Shown here piece after piece: positions 16,995-24,861 of a stretch of DNA of 42,496 nt. Below the pieces are notes generated by a model that did no database searches, was not told the DNA's origin, and was given only the letters and a program-made list of their open reading frames with translations. Origin of the DNA: TC-15 sp034437275. GTDB lineage: Bacteria; Chloroflexota; Anaerolineae; Aggregatilineales; Aggregatilineaceae. The translations under genes were made by a program, and so were the position numbers. The stretch is taken from the NCBI GenBank assembly GCA_034437275.1, contig DAOTUD010000026.1, forward strand, positions 1-42,496, in the 5' to 3' direction. Each line of letters opens with the position of its first letter. Position 1 is the stretch's first letter.

Positions 16995-17613
16995 TCGCGC
17001 CCGGTGTGCGGCGCTGCTGAAAGGCGTCGTACAGGACGTTGATCGCCGCGCGCAGGTCGCTGCCGCAGCGTTCCCACAGCACAACATACGCCGCCGGGGT
17101 CAGGGTGACCGGGGGCGGGTCGTCCAGCGCGAAGTACGCCAGCCGCCGCGCGATCACGGCCCGCACGTGCGCCGGGGTGATCAGGTCCTCCAGCCGGACG
17201 CTGGCCAGCGCCAGCCCGTGCCGCACAAACGCCCGCCGGATGTCCCGGTGGCTGCCCAGGACCAACCGGCAGCGCCGCCCCGCGCGCAGCAGCCGCCAAC
17301 GTGCAAACGGGCCGAGCCGCTGCGCCTCGTCCAGCAGGAACACGTCCAGATCGCCGGGCGCGGTGTGGTAGCGGTGCTGCCCGACCGCCAGCCGTTCGTA
17401 GGCGGCGCGCCGTCCGGCGGCCTGGTGCTGGTCCGTCAGCGCGTGCAGCAGCGACGTTTTGCCGCGTCCGCGCGCGCCCAGGATTTGCAGGTGCCCGTCG
17501 ATATCCCGCAGCGCGGCGGGCAGCACCGTGATATCGGCCCATTCGTCGCGGTGCAGCGATCCGAACGGGTTGCGCGCGAAGCCCAGCGCGCGGGCGGGCA
17601 GGTAACGTTGCAC
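16945..17613 (-). CDS. Small AAA/ExeA-type P-loop ATPase
   Basis: This 222-residue protein has an NPF motif at 15-17, Walker A GARGRGKTS (46-54) and Walker B VFLLDEAQ with Asp95-Glu96. It also has a sensor-1-like GSHRD (120-124) and a helical lid with Arg188. The order resembles ExeA/TniB-type and Cdc6-like AAA ATPases in reduced form. The start is GTG at 17613, with AGGAG 8 nt upstream. Its 3' end overlaps the membrane protein gene on the other strand by 50 bp. The TnpB element ends about 50 bp upstream, so insertion may have separated the gene from its promoter. Its function is unknown; the fold assignment is fairly secure. Confidence 0.65.
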   Translation of the reverse strand: MQRYLPARALGFARNPFGSLHRDEWADITVLPAALRDIDGHLQILGARGRGKTSLLHALTDQHQAAGRRAAYERLAVGQHRYHTAPGDLDVFLLDEAQRLGPFARWRLLRAGRRCRLVLGSHRDIRRAFVRHGLALASVRLEDLITPAHVRAVIARRLAYFALDDPPPVTLTPAAYVVLWERCGSDLRAAINVLYDAFQQRRTPGAITARELAEIAANRTPP

Positions 17614-17661
17614 GGGTGGCGCTCCTGGCGGTATGCTTGTCTGGTAGACTGTGTGACGACT

Positions 17662-17681
17662 CTCCCCGCTAAAGCAGGGAG
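17662..17681. repeat. Right-end hairpin of the TnpB element
   Basis: CTCCCCGCTAAAGCAGGGAG forms a stem with a TAAA loop and one C-A mismatch. It contains the tnpB stop codon (17671-17669, minus strand). Its partner at 19020-19039 differs only in the outer bases. Confidence 0.75.
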
Positions 17682-18850
17682 CTTCTCAGGCTACGCGCGC
17701 CCCAACGGGCCACGTTAGCGCCTGACCGCCCCGTCCGGGCGGACTCGACCGCTAGAGACAAGATATTTCGAGCGGCATTCACGTCACGGTCAAGCGTGAG
17801 GCCGCAGTGAGGACAGATATGTACGCGAACGCGCAGGTCTTTCTCGACCAACGCACCACAGCCGGAGCACACCTGCGAGGTGTAGGCGGGGTTCACGGTC
17901 ACCACCTCAGTACCGGCGCTTTCAGCCTTGTACTCAAGCAGTTGTTGGAACTCGCCCAGACCCGCGTCGTGCGCACTGAGGGCCAGGTGGTGATTGACGG
18001 TCATGAACCGGAGCGTGAGGTCTTCCAGGGCGATCACCGAATAAGTAGCGGTCAACTCGCGGGTGAGCTTGTGCCAGAAGTCGCGGCGCTGGTTGGCGAT
18101 GCGTTCGTGCAGGCGCGCCACCTGTTCGGCAGCTTTGCGACGGCGGTGACTGCCCTTTTTGCGGCGGCTGAGGCGGCGCTGGGCCACCCGAAGCTGTGCC
18201 AGCGACCAGCGCAGCCAGCGCGGGTTATCGACGGTTGCGCCATCCGACAGAGCCAGCAGGCTGTGCAAGCCCATATCAACCCCGACTGCCGGACCGGGGT
18301 GTTGAGCTACGACCGGATCGGGCAGCTCGAGTTGCAGGCAGACGTACCACTTGCGATTGCGCCGCTTGAGGATGACGTGTTTGATCCCAGCGTCATCGGG
18401 CAGCGGGCGGTGATACTTGACCTTGACCTCACCCACGTTCTGCACGTAGAACAGCGCGCGGTCGCGGTCGTCAAAGCGCAGCTTGCACCCGTCGCCGTAC
18501 CGGTATTCCAGGCTGTTGAAGCGGTGGCGCCCCTTGAAGCGCGGGTATCCTGGCTTTTCACCTGCCTGCACACGGCGAAAGAACGCGCCGAACGTCTTGT
18601 CCAGGCGGCGCAGAAGCTGCTGCATACTCGTGGCGTTGATCTGGCCCAGGGTGTCGGGGTTCTCGCGGCGCTGGTCGCGAAAGTGCGTCCATTGCTGCGG
18701 GTAGGTGACGCCTTTACCCGTTTCCTGATACACCGTGATCCGTTGTTCCAGCGCGGCATTGTACACATTCCGCCCCTGCCACAGCAGAAAGTCCAGGGTG
18801 CGGGCCTGGGCGTTGGTCGGATACAGCCGGTACTGGTAGGTGCGAATCAT
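17669..18850 (-). CDS. tnpB: RNA-guided nuclease TnpB
   Basis: This 393-residue protein starts MIRTYQYRLYPT, typical of TnpB. RuvC residues are all present: Asp192 in GVDMGLHS, Glu276 in ALEDL, and DRD at 354-356 before VNAARNI. The zinc finger has Cys328, Cys331, Cys346 and Cys349. It is therefore likely to be an active guide-RNA-directed DNA nuclease. An in-frame ATG at 18934 has a better ribosome-binding site (AAGGA, 5 nt) and would add 28 residues that do not look like TnpB; both starts are possible. The TAG stop lies inside the right-end hairpin, so coding sequence and the presumed guide-RNA scaffold overlap. Confidence 0.92.
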   Translation of the reverse strand: MIRTYQYRLYPTNAQARTLDFLLWQGRNVYNAALEQRITVYQETGKGVTYPQQWTHFRDQRRENPDTLGQINATSMQQLLRRLDKTFGAFFRRVQAGEKPGYPRFKGRHRFNSLEYRYGDGCKLRFDDRDRALFYVQNVGEVKVKYHRPLPDDAGIKHVILKRRNRKWYVCLQLELPDPVVAQHPGPAVGVDMGLHSLLALSDGATVDNPRWLRWSLAQLRVAQRRLSRRKKGSHRRRKAAEQVARLHERIANQRRDFWHKLTRELTATYSVIALEDLTLRFMTVNHHLALSAHDAGLGEFQQLLEYKAESAGTEVVTVNPAYTSQVCSGCGALVEKDLRVRVHICPHCGLTLDRDVNAARNILSLAVESARTGRSGANVARWGARSLRSSLL

Positions 18851-18888
18851 CGCCGTCTCAAAACAGAACACCCCGCCGAAGCTTGTGT

Positions 18889-18959
18889 GTTGCTGAGGCA
18901 CACGGACGCGGCAGGGTGCTCTGCTCACAAGCATATCGTCCTTTTTGTACCTCAGCAAC
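18889..18959 (-). promoter_or_regulatory. Long inverted repeat in the tnpB leader
   Basis: GTTGCTGAGG (18889-18898) and CCTCAGCAAC (18950-18959) are perfect 10-bp inverted arms enclosing 51 bp. The loop contains the AAGGA and ATG of the upstream alternative tnpB start (18934). Folding of the leader RNA could expose or hide that start. Confidence 0.4.
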
Positions 18960-18962
18960 ATC

Positions 18963-18991
18963 AGTATATCGCACATTCGTTCGTAATGCAA
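18963..18991 (-). promoter_or_regulatory. Candidate tnpB promoter
   Basis: On the minus strand TTGCAT (18991-18986), a 17-bp spacer and TATACT (18968-18963) form a plausible sigma-70 promoter. It lies about 110 bp upstream of the MIRTYQ start and inside the element, so the tnpB transcript would include the 10-bp inverted repeat. Confidence 0.45.
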
Positions 18992-19019
18992 AAGCCGAGA
19001 GGAGGCAAGCGCCATTCCC

Positions 19020-19039
19020 CACCCCGCTAAAGCAGGGTG
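19020..19039. repeat. Left-end hairpin of the TnpB element
   Basis: CACCCCGCTAAAGCAGGGTG has the same core and loop as the right-end hairpin at 17662-17681. It marks the upstream side of the element. The exact left cleavage point and the adjoining target motif cannot be fixed without an empty-site comparison. Confidence 0.7.
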
Positions 19040-19217
19040 TCCCCTGGCGCAAATTCTATGGCACGCTACCGTACTTTGCAACACATTGGGGCGGAGGGGT
19101 GAGGGACTGCAACCGCGAATCGCCGAGCTACAGGGTCAATACATATCGAGCATACCTTTAAGGCCTGTAGCCTGCATAAGACCCACACTGTAATCCGCAT
19201 ACGAAAGGGGGCCTGGA

Positions 19218-20534
19218 GTGTCTCTTGAACCGAACCAGCGACCGCGCCGGTTTTCCCGGCTGGATGCGCACATCGTCGTCACTGCGCTGGCCGTAGGGCT
19301 GGCGGCGTTGGCGTTATTCGTCGCGCTGCGCATCGACAACCGTGTCGAACTGCGCACCGAGGACGGCGTTTCGCAAACCGACGCCGAAGCTATCCTGGAG
19401 CGTGCCAACGACGCCGTGACATTCGCCGACAGCATTTTGAGCTTCCTGGAGGGGGCGTCGGTGGTGGTCGGCGCGATCCTGGCCGTGGGCGCGTGGATGC
19501 TGCGCAACAGCATTCAGAACCAGATCGAAGCCACCAACGAGTTTGTCCAGCGGGCTGAACGCGAATTCCAGGAGCGCGAAGCCAGCCTCAAGGCGCTGGA
19601 GGCGTCGCTCAAGCAGCAGTTGGAGGACATGATCGTCTACACGCGCGACCAGCTTGGCGAGGCACAAGCGCGCGCGCAGGATGCGTTCCGCGTGCTGTCG
19701 CTGCTGGTGCTGGCCGAGCAGCAGATCCGCGATCACAACATCGACACCGCGCTCAGCACGCTGGAGGATGCTCAAGAGCTGGACCCCGACAACCAGGCGA
19801 CCAACTACCTGCTGGGCTACCTGTACACCACGCGCAAACAGTTCGACGAGGCCATCGACCGCCTGGAGCGCACGCTCCAGACCGAGCCGAATTTCGCCCC
19901 GGCGATTGCGGCGCTGGGGTTGGCGCTGCGGCGCAAGGGCGACGGCATGGCCGACCAGCCCACGCAGCGCGCCCAGTTGTGGGCACAGTCCGAAGCCAAG
20001 CTGCTCGACGCGCTGGCCCGCGACCCACACCTGACCGACGCCGACGGGGAATCCTACTACGGCACGCTGGGCGGATTGTATCGCCGCCAGGGCCGTTACC
20101 AGGACGCGCTCGACGCTTACGGACGGGCGCACCGCGTGCGGCCCAACTCGTCCTACCCGATCGTCAACCTCGCCACGCTGCACAAGCACGAGGGCCACGA
20201 CGAACAGGCAGCGGATTTCTTCCGCCGCGTGATCCGTGCTGCTGAATTGCAGCTCGACGACGATCCGCGCGATTACTGGACGCGCGCCGACTTTGCCCAG
20301 GCCAGGCTGGTGCTGGGCCAGGTCGAGGACGCGAAGAAGGAACTCCGCACCGTGATCGACAGCGTGCAGGAGCGCGGGCTGCTGGAATCGATGCGCAGCG
20401 GGCTGTTGTTCCTGGCCGAGTCGCCGGGCGAGATCCCCGGCCTGGATGACATGGTGGGCCTGTTGAACGACGCAATCGCGGCGCTCGACAAGCAGGCACA
20501 GGCGAACCCGGAGCAGGAGGCGGCGGATTTGTGA
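19218..20534 (+). CDS. Membrane-anchored TPR protein
   Basis: This 438-residue protein has two N-terminal membrane segments (about 19-38 and 79-95). A charged coiled-coil stretch (about 100-150, QEREASLKALEASLKQQ) and four or more tetratricopeptide repeats follow to about 350 (for example TNYLLGYLYTTRKQFDEAI). The TPR part should face the cytoplasm and bind partner proteins. The start is GTG at 19218; AAAGGGGG lies about 8-15 nt before it. It begins about 180 bp beyond the TnpB element. No known TPR family was recognised, so the role is unknown. Confidence 0.75.
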   Translation: MSLEPNQRPRRFSRLDAHIVVTALAVGLAALALFVALRIDNRVELRTEDGVSQTDAEAILERANDAVTFADSILSFLEGASVVVGAILAVGAWMLRNSIQNQIEATNEFVQRAEREFQEREASLKALEASLKQQLEDMIVYTRDQLGEAQARAQDAFRVLSLLVLAEQQIRDHNIDTALSTLEDAQELDPDNQATNYLLGYLYTTRKQFDEAIDRLERTLQTEPNFAPAIAALGLALRRKGDGMADQPTQRAQLWAQSEAKLLDALARDPHLTDADGESYYGTLGGLYRRQGRYQDALDAYGRAHRVRPNSSYPIVNLATLHKHEGHDEQAADFFRRVIRAAELQLDDDPRDYWTRADFAQARLVLGQVEDAKKELRTVIDSVQERGLLESMRSGLLFLAESPGEIPGLDDMVGLLNDAIAALDKQAQANPEQEAADL

Positions 20535-20560
20535 CCAGGGGGCTATTCGACCCTCAGAGC

Positions 20561-20725
20561 GTGTTATGAACTTACGCAGGCTGTTTACAGTGGATTTTTC
20601 CCATAAGTTTTACCCCTCCCTAAATCCCTCCCCGTAAACGGAGAGGGACTTGCACCTCCCCCCTTTCCCCGCACGCAGAGAAAGGGGTCGGGGGATAGGG
20701 GTAAAAGTACATAACAGCCTCTAGC
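20561..20725. repeat. Family A repeat, left copy flanking the aminopeptidase gene
   Basis: The repeat starts GTGTTATGAACTTACGCAGG, enters TTTACCCC, contains two hairpins (CCCCGTAAACGGAG and CCCCGCACGCAGAG), and leaves through GGGGTAAAAGTACATAACAG. The ends TGTTATGAACTTA and AAGTACATAACA are imperfect inverted repeats. A copy over 80% alike by eye lies in the same orientation at 22086-22239. Apart from this repeat, 20535-20871 shows only a short AT-rich stretch before the next gene. Confidence 0.8.
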
Positions 20726-20871
20726 TAAACCGTATTGGATTCAGGGAGGGGTAGATGAAGATCGGCGTGCATTGAAACGGGGGTGAGGGTAACTGGCATA
20801 ACGCCAGAATAGTATTTTTTGACTGTACTTTTTTCAACCCGTGCTAAAGCATGTAGAACAGAAGGAAAATC

Positions 20872-21978
20872 ATGGATAACCGTATACAGAAGATGGCGAA
20901 TGTGTTGATCAACTACTCGACCGAGGTCCAGCCCGGCGAGCGCGTGCTGATCCGCAGCATGAGTCCGGCGGCGGAACCGCTGTGCCAGGCGCTCTACGAG
21001 GAGGCGCTGCGCGTGGGGGGCCGCCCGGTGGTGTACATGCACATGAGCCAGGAAGACCCCATCGCGCTCGAAGCCACCGGCGATCCCGACCTGCTGGCGG
21101 ATGTGAACCCGATGCTCATGCGGATGTATGAGGAGGCCGAGGTCGTGATCCGCATCGAGGCGCTGGAGAACATGCGCAACCGGTCCGGCTACCCGCTGGC
21201 GCTGCAAGAGGCGCGTGCGGCGTCCCATGCGGCGCTGATCAAGGTGCAGATGCGGCGCGAGGCGGCCAAGACGCTCCGGCGCTGCACGACGCAGTTCCCG
21301 ACCTTCGGCTATGCCCAGAACGCCGGCATGTCGCTGCGCCAGTACGAGGATTTCCTGTACGGCGCGTGCAAGCTGGACCTGGACGACCCGGTCGCGGCGT
21401 GGCAGGCGGTCTACGCCTCGCATGAACGGCTGGTCAACTGGCTGAAGGGCAAGCAACACGTACAGGTGCGCGGCGACAACATCGACCTGGAGCTGTCGAT
21501 TGCGGGGCGCACCTTCAAGAACGCGGGCGGCAAGGCCAACTTCCCGGACGGCGAAATCTTCACCGGGCCGGTCGAGGACAGCGTCAACGGTTGGGCGCGC
21601 TTCACTTACCCGGCGTTTTATGAGGGCAACGAGGTCAAAGGGGCGGAGTTGGAATTCCGGGATGGGCTGGTGGTTGCGGCGCGGGCCGCATCCAACGAGG
21701 ACTTCCTGAAGGCCAAGCTGGACACCGACCCCGGCGCGCGTCGCCTGGGCGAGTTCGCCATCGGCACCAACTGGGACATCCAGCAGTTCACCGGCTCGAT
21801 CCTGTTCGACGAGAAGATCGGCGGCACGGTGCACATGGCGGTCGGGCAGGGCTACGCCGAAACCGGCAGCGTCAACGAGTCCGACGTCCACTGGGACATG
21901 ATCTGCGATATGCGCAACGGCGGCGAAATCATCGTCGACGGCACGCTGTTCTATCGCAACGGCGAGTTTATGATCTGA
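20872..21978 (+). CDS. M29 family aminopeptidase (aminopeptidase T-like)
   Basis: This 368-residue protein matches peptidase family M29. The co-catalytic metal ligands are all visible: Glu228 (FPDGEIFTGP), Glu294 (LGEFAIG), His321 and Tyr328 (GGTVHMAVGQGY), and His340 with Asp342 (DVHWDM). It should release N-terminal amino acids from peptides in the cytoplasm. The length is slightly below the usual 400 or so residues but no motif is missing. AAGGAAA lies just before the ATG. The gene is isolated between two direct copies of a family A repeat, an arrangement that could allow its loss or duplication by recombination. Confidence 0.9.
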   Translation: MDNRIQKMANVLINYSTEVQPGERVLIRSMSPAAEPLCQALYEEALRVGGRPVVYMHMSQEDPIALEATGDPDLLADVNPMLMRMYEEAEVVIRIEALENMRNRSGYPLALQEARAASHAALIKVQMRREAAKTLRRCTTQFPTFGYAQNAGMSLRQYEDFLYGACKLDLDDPVAAWQAVYASHERLVNWLKGKQHVQVRGDNIDLELSIAGRTFKNAGGKANFPDGEIFTGPVEDSVNGWARFTYPAFYEGNEVKGAELEFRDGLVVAARAASNEDFLKAKLDTDPGARRLGEFAIGTNWDIQQFTGSILFDEKIGGTVHMAVGQGYAETGSVNESDVHWDMICDMRNGGEIIVDGTLFYRNGEFMI

Positions 21979-22002
21979 CGCGGCGGGGCGCTGCTTCCGG
22001 CG

Positions 22003-22068
22003 GTGTCCCCTTGCCCACTGTGTGGGAGAGGGGGCCGACTCTGCCGGAAGGGTGAGGGCTTGTTGCGC
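22003..22068. repeat. Family C repeat
   Basis: TGTCCCCTTGCCCACTGTG, a GGGAGAGGGGGCC segment and CTGCCGGAAGGGTGAGGGC match the right part of 14641-14708 and share the GGGAGAGGGG segment with family B. It lies directly after the aminopeptidase gene. Confidence 0.55.
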
Positions 22069-22085
22069 CAGGCACTGGCTAGTGC

Positions 22086-22239
22086 GTGTTATGAACGTAC
22101 GCAGGCTGTTTACAGTGTTTTTTCCGTACGTTTTACCCCTCCCCGTAAACGGAGAGGGACTTGCACCTCCCCCCTTTCTCCGCGTGCGGGGAAAGGGGTC
22201 GGGGGATAGGGGTAAAACGTGCATCACAGCCGCTAGCTA
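22086..22239. repeat. Family A repeat, right copy flanking the aminopeptidase gene
   Basis: The repeat starts GTGTTATGAACGTACGCAGG and leaves through GGGGTAAAACGTGCATCACAG. Inner hairpins are CCCCGTAAACGGAG and CTCCGCGTGCGGGG. It differs from the left copy (20561-20725) by a shorter first segment, lacking CTAAATCCCTCC, and by paired changes in both arms (ACTTA to ACGTA, and AGTAC to ACGTG). Apart from this and the family C repeat, 21979-22357 shows nothing coding. Confidence 0.8.
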
Positions 22240-22357
22240 CCTCTTAGCTTAATGCGTATAGGACCAGGGGTGAGGGACAGCGGACACCCGGTCCGACCTG
22301 ATCGCATGGTCGCCCTTCATCCCGACTTGTGTATAACACATCCAAGCGAGAGAGGGG

Positions 22358-23530
22358 TCAGGCGAGTTTCTCCACCCCGCTGCCCGCCGCGGCCTGGCAG
22401 ACGTAAATCTGCGGCGTGAGGCCGGTTTTTTCCTCGTAGGCCGGAGCGACTGCCTGCACGAAGCTTTCGACCGTCTCGTCCTCGACCAGCGCGACCGCGC
22501 ACCCGCCGAAGCCCGCGCCGGTCATGCGCGCGCCGTAGCAGCCCGGCTGCGCGTTGGCCAGGTCGGCCATGATATCCAGTTCGGTGCAGCTTACCTCGTA
22601 ATCGTCGCGCAGGCTGGCGTGGCTGTCGCGCAGGGCCTGCCCGGTGGTGCGCAGCCCGCCCCTGCCGCTGTGGCCCATGCCCCCACCGCGCAGGATGGTG
22701 CTGGCCAGCTTGACGCGCAGGTTTTCGCTGACGATGTGCCGCGCCCGGCGGTAGAGCACGTCGCCGAGTTCTTTGCGGGCGGCTTCCAGCATCGGGCCAT
22801 CGACGTCGCGCAGCGCGTCCACGCCGAGCCTGGCAGCGGCTTCCTCGCACTGCTGGCGGCGCAGCGCATATTCGCTGTCGACCAGCCCGCGCTGTTTGCG
22901 CGTGTCCATGATCACGATGCTCACGCCGGACGGCACCGGGATCGGCGTCGTCTCCAGGCTGCGGCAGTCGATCAGCAGCGCGTGCCCGGTCTTGCCCATC
23001 GCCGAGGCCATCTGGTCCATCACGCCGCAGGGCATCCCGATGAACTCGTTTTCGACCTCAACCCCGGCCAGCGCCTTGTCCTTCTGGCGCATGGCGTCCC
23101 CGGCCAGCGCCAGCCCCAGCTCCAGCATGACCACCTCGACCGCCGCCGAGGACGACAGCCCGGCCCCGATCGGAATGTCGCCGCCGATCACGGCCTCGAA
23201 GCCCGGCAGCGTGTGGCCGTGCTCGCGCAGCCACCACAGCGATCCGCGCGGGTACTTGCTCCAGTCCAGCAGGTCGGGGTCGTCCAGGTGATCGAGCGTG
23301 AAGGCGATCCGCTCGTCGAAATCGACCGAGGCCAGCTTGACGATGGAGTCGTCACGCGGGCGGGCGGCGACGTACACCGCGCGGTCGATGGCGGCGGGCA
23401 GCACCAGCCCGTCGTTATAGTCGGTGTGCTCGCCGATCAGGTTGACGCGGCCCGGCGCGCGCGCCAGCAGGGTGGGGGGATGTTCAAACTCTTTTTGGAA
23501 ACGTGCTAATACGGTGTCTCGTACTGTCAT
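22358..23530 (-). CDS. galK: Galactokinase
   Basis: This 390-residue GHMP kinase has the galactokinase signature GRVNLIGEHTDY (27-38), the ATP loop PIGAGLSSSAA (120-130), the catalytic Asp172 in GVMDQMAS, and the third GHMP motif MTGAGFGGCAVAL. It phosphorylates galactose at C1 in the Leloir pathway. It is downstream of galT on the same strand with a 71-bp gap that contains a TATAAT box, so it may be both co-transcribed and separately started. The ribosome-binding site is weak. No galE or galM gene is in the window. Confidence 0.95.
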   Translation of the reverse strand: MTVRDTVLARFQKEFEHPPTLLARAPGRVNLIGEHTDYNDGLVLPAAIDRAVYVAARPRDDSIVKLASVDFDERIAFTLDHLDDPDLLDWSKYPRGSLWWLREHGHTLPGFEAVIGGDIPIGAGLSSSAAVEVVMLELGLALAGDAMRQKDKALAGVEVENEFIGMPCGVMDQMASAMGKTGHALLIDCRSLETTPIPVPSGVSIVIMDTRKQRGLVDSEYALRRQQCEEAAARLGVDALRDVDGPMLEAARKELGDVLYRRARHIVSENLRVKLASTILRGGGMGHSGRGGLRTTGQALRDSHASLRDDYEVSCTELDIMADLANAQPGCYGARMTGAGFGGCAVALVEDETVESFVQAVAPAYEEKTGLTPQIYVCQAAAGSGVEKLA

Positions 23531-23565
23531 CAGCCTTAACTCTCTCGCGTCCAGCGCAAAACAAC

Positions 23566-23571
23566 ATTATA
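23566..23571 (-). promoter_or_regulatory. Candidate internal -10 box before galK
   Basis: A perfect TATAAT (minus strand, 23571-23566), preceded directly by TG, lies 36 bp before the galK start in the galT-galK gap. No good -35 box is present at 16-18 bp. Confidence 0.35.
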
Positions 23572-23601
23572 CAGCATATTCAATGGGTGGCACCCGCGCC
23601 G

Positions 23602-24645
23602 CTAGGACGTGCGGAAATGCACGGCGGGCTGCTCGCGCAAGCGGGCGGCGGCCTGTTCGGCGGTGATATCGCGCTGCGGCGTGCCGAGCATCTCGTAGCC
23701 GACCATGAACTTCTTGACCGTCGCGCTGCGCAGCAGGGGCGGGTAGAAGTGCGCGTGCAGGTGCCAGTATGGATGCTTCGCGCCGTCAGTCGGCTGCTGG
23801 TGGAAGCCCATGCTGTACGGAAACGACGTGCGGAACAGGTTGTCGTAGCGCACCGTGATGTGCAGCAGCGCATCGGCCAGGGCGTCGCGTTGGGCGTCGT
23901 CCAGCGCCGGGATGCTGCGTGCCGGGCGGTTGCTGACGACCAGCGTCTCGAACGGCCAGATCGCCCAGAACGGCACCAGCACCGTCCAATGGGCGTTGGC
24001 GTAGACGATGCGCGCCTGGCGGCGCTGCTCCTCGGCCAGGTAGTCGGCCAGCAGCGTCGCGCCGTGCGCGTTGTAGTAGGCGCGCTGGGTGTCCAGTTCC
24101 TTGCTGACCTCGCGCGGCAGGCGTTGGTTGGACCAGATCTGCCCGTGCGGGTGCGGGTTGGAGCAGCCCATCATCTGGCCCTTGTTCTCGAAGATTTGCA
24201 CGTAGTGGATGAAGTCCCGGTCGCCGAGATCGACCGTCTGCGCGTGCCACGTATCGACCACGCAGCGGATGGCGGGCACGTCCATTTCGGCCAGCGTCAG
24301 GTCGTGGCGCGGGCTGAAGCAGATCACCCGGCAGATGCCGCGCTCGCCCTGCGCCCGGAACAGCGGGTGATCGTCGTCTGCTTCGTCGCCGGGCGTGTCC
24401 GGCAGCAGCGCCATGAAGTCGTTGTCGAACACGAAGGTATGTGCGTAGTCCGGGTTTTGCTTGCCGCTGACGCGCGTATTGCCGGGGCACAGGTAGCAGT
24501 CCGGGTCATAAGCCGGGCGCTTGTCGGGCGGCGCGTCCTCGACCTTGCCCTGCCAGGGCCGCTTGGCGCGGTGCGGCGACACCAGAATCCACTCCCCGCT
24601 CAGCGGGTTAAACCGCCGGTGGGGATGTTCGTTTAGGTCCAGCAT
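23602..24645 (-). CDS. galT: Galactose-1-phosphate uridylyltransferase
   Basis: This 347-residue HIT-superfamily enzyme has the active-site motif NPHPHGQIWSN with the nucleophile pair His165-Pro-His167, and a zinc-type CYLCPG (Cys50, Cys53). The N-terminal RRFNPLSGEWILVSPHR is diagnostic. It swaps UMP between UDP-glucose and galactose-1-phosphate. I chose ATG 24645 over an in-frame GTG at 24669, because GAGG lies just before it and the family N-terminus then aligns. It leads the galT-galK pair, with a family B repeat directly upstream (24737-24838). Confidence 0.95.
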   Translation of the reverse strand: MLDLNEHPHRRFNPLSGEWILVSPHRAKRPWQGKVEDAPPDKRPAYDPDCYLCPGNTRVSGKQNPDYAHTFVFDNDFMALLPDTPGDEADDDHPLFRAQGERGICRVICFSPRHDLTLAEMDVPAIRCVVDTWHAQTVDLGDRDFIHYVQIFENKGQMMGCSNPHPHGQIWSNQRLPREVSKELDTQRAYYNAHGATLLADYLAEEQRRQARIVYANAHWTVLVPFWAIWPFETLVVSNRPARSIPALDDAQRDALADALLHITVRYDNLFRTSFPYSMGFHQQPTDGAKHPYWHLHAHFYPPLLRSATVKKFMVGYEMLGTPQRDITAEQAAARLREQPAVHFRTS

Positions 24646-24736
24646 GGTCCTCGTCTTTCTCTGCGGCACAGAATCAGCTCAGGTGCGTGTACAGCTAAGT
24701 GTACAAAGCGGACCGGGATCGCGCTATGTTTGCGGC

Positions 24737-24838
24737 GGGGGGTGTCCCCTTTCCCATGAAATGGGCGAGTGGAAAAAGCGTGCGCCGTGACTCCCCCTCG
24801 CCCACTCGGTGGGAGAGGGGGCCGGGGGGTGAGGGCCT
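24737..24838. repeat. Family B hairpin repeat, inverted orientation
   Basis: Read on the minus strand, this has the same order as 31031-31130: CCCTCACCCCCCGGCCCCC, a CTCCCACCGAGTGGGCGAG hairpin, GGGGAGTCACGGCGCACGC, TTTTTCC, then a second CCCATTTCATGGG hairpin. It lies between the DUF89 gene and galT, and nothing else was recognised in 24646-24861. Confidence 0.8.
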
Positions 24839-24861
24839 TGTGAAATAGACCGGACTGCCCC

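Larger units (their letters stand above)
17655..19045 (-). mobile_element. IS200/IS605-superfamily TnpB-only element
   Basis: The boundaries are approximate. A hairpin CTCCCCGCTAAAGCAGGGAG (17662-17681) lies at the tnpB 3' end, and CACCCCGCTAAAGCAGGGTG (19020-19039) lies 170 bp upstream of tnpB. Both share the CCCCGCTAAAGCAGGG core, which fits the subterminal hairpins of IS605-type ends. No tnpA is present, so the element is of the IS1341 type and would move only with a transposase from elsewhere. By analogy with ISDra2, a guide RNA would span the tnpB 3' end and continue on the minus strand into flanking DNA below about 17661. Confidence 0.75.

Noticed and set aside
18851..19084. N-terminal extension of TnpB up to 19084
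   Set aside because: It would run through the left-end hairpin and has no TnpB-like sequence; only the ATG at 18934 remains a serious alternative.
22327..22342. TGTGTATAACACA palindrome after galK as operator or terminator
   Set aside because: It is short, AT-rich, lacks a T tract on the galK strand, and lies downstream of the gene.
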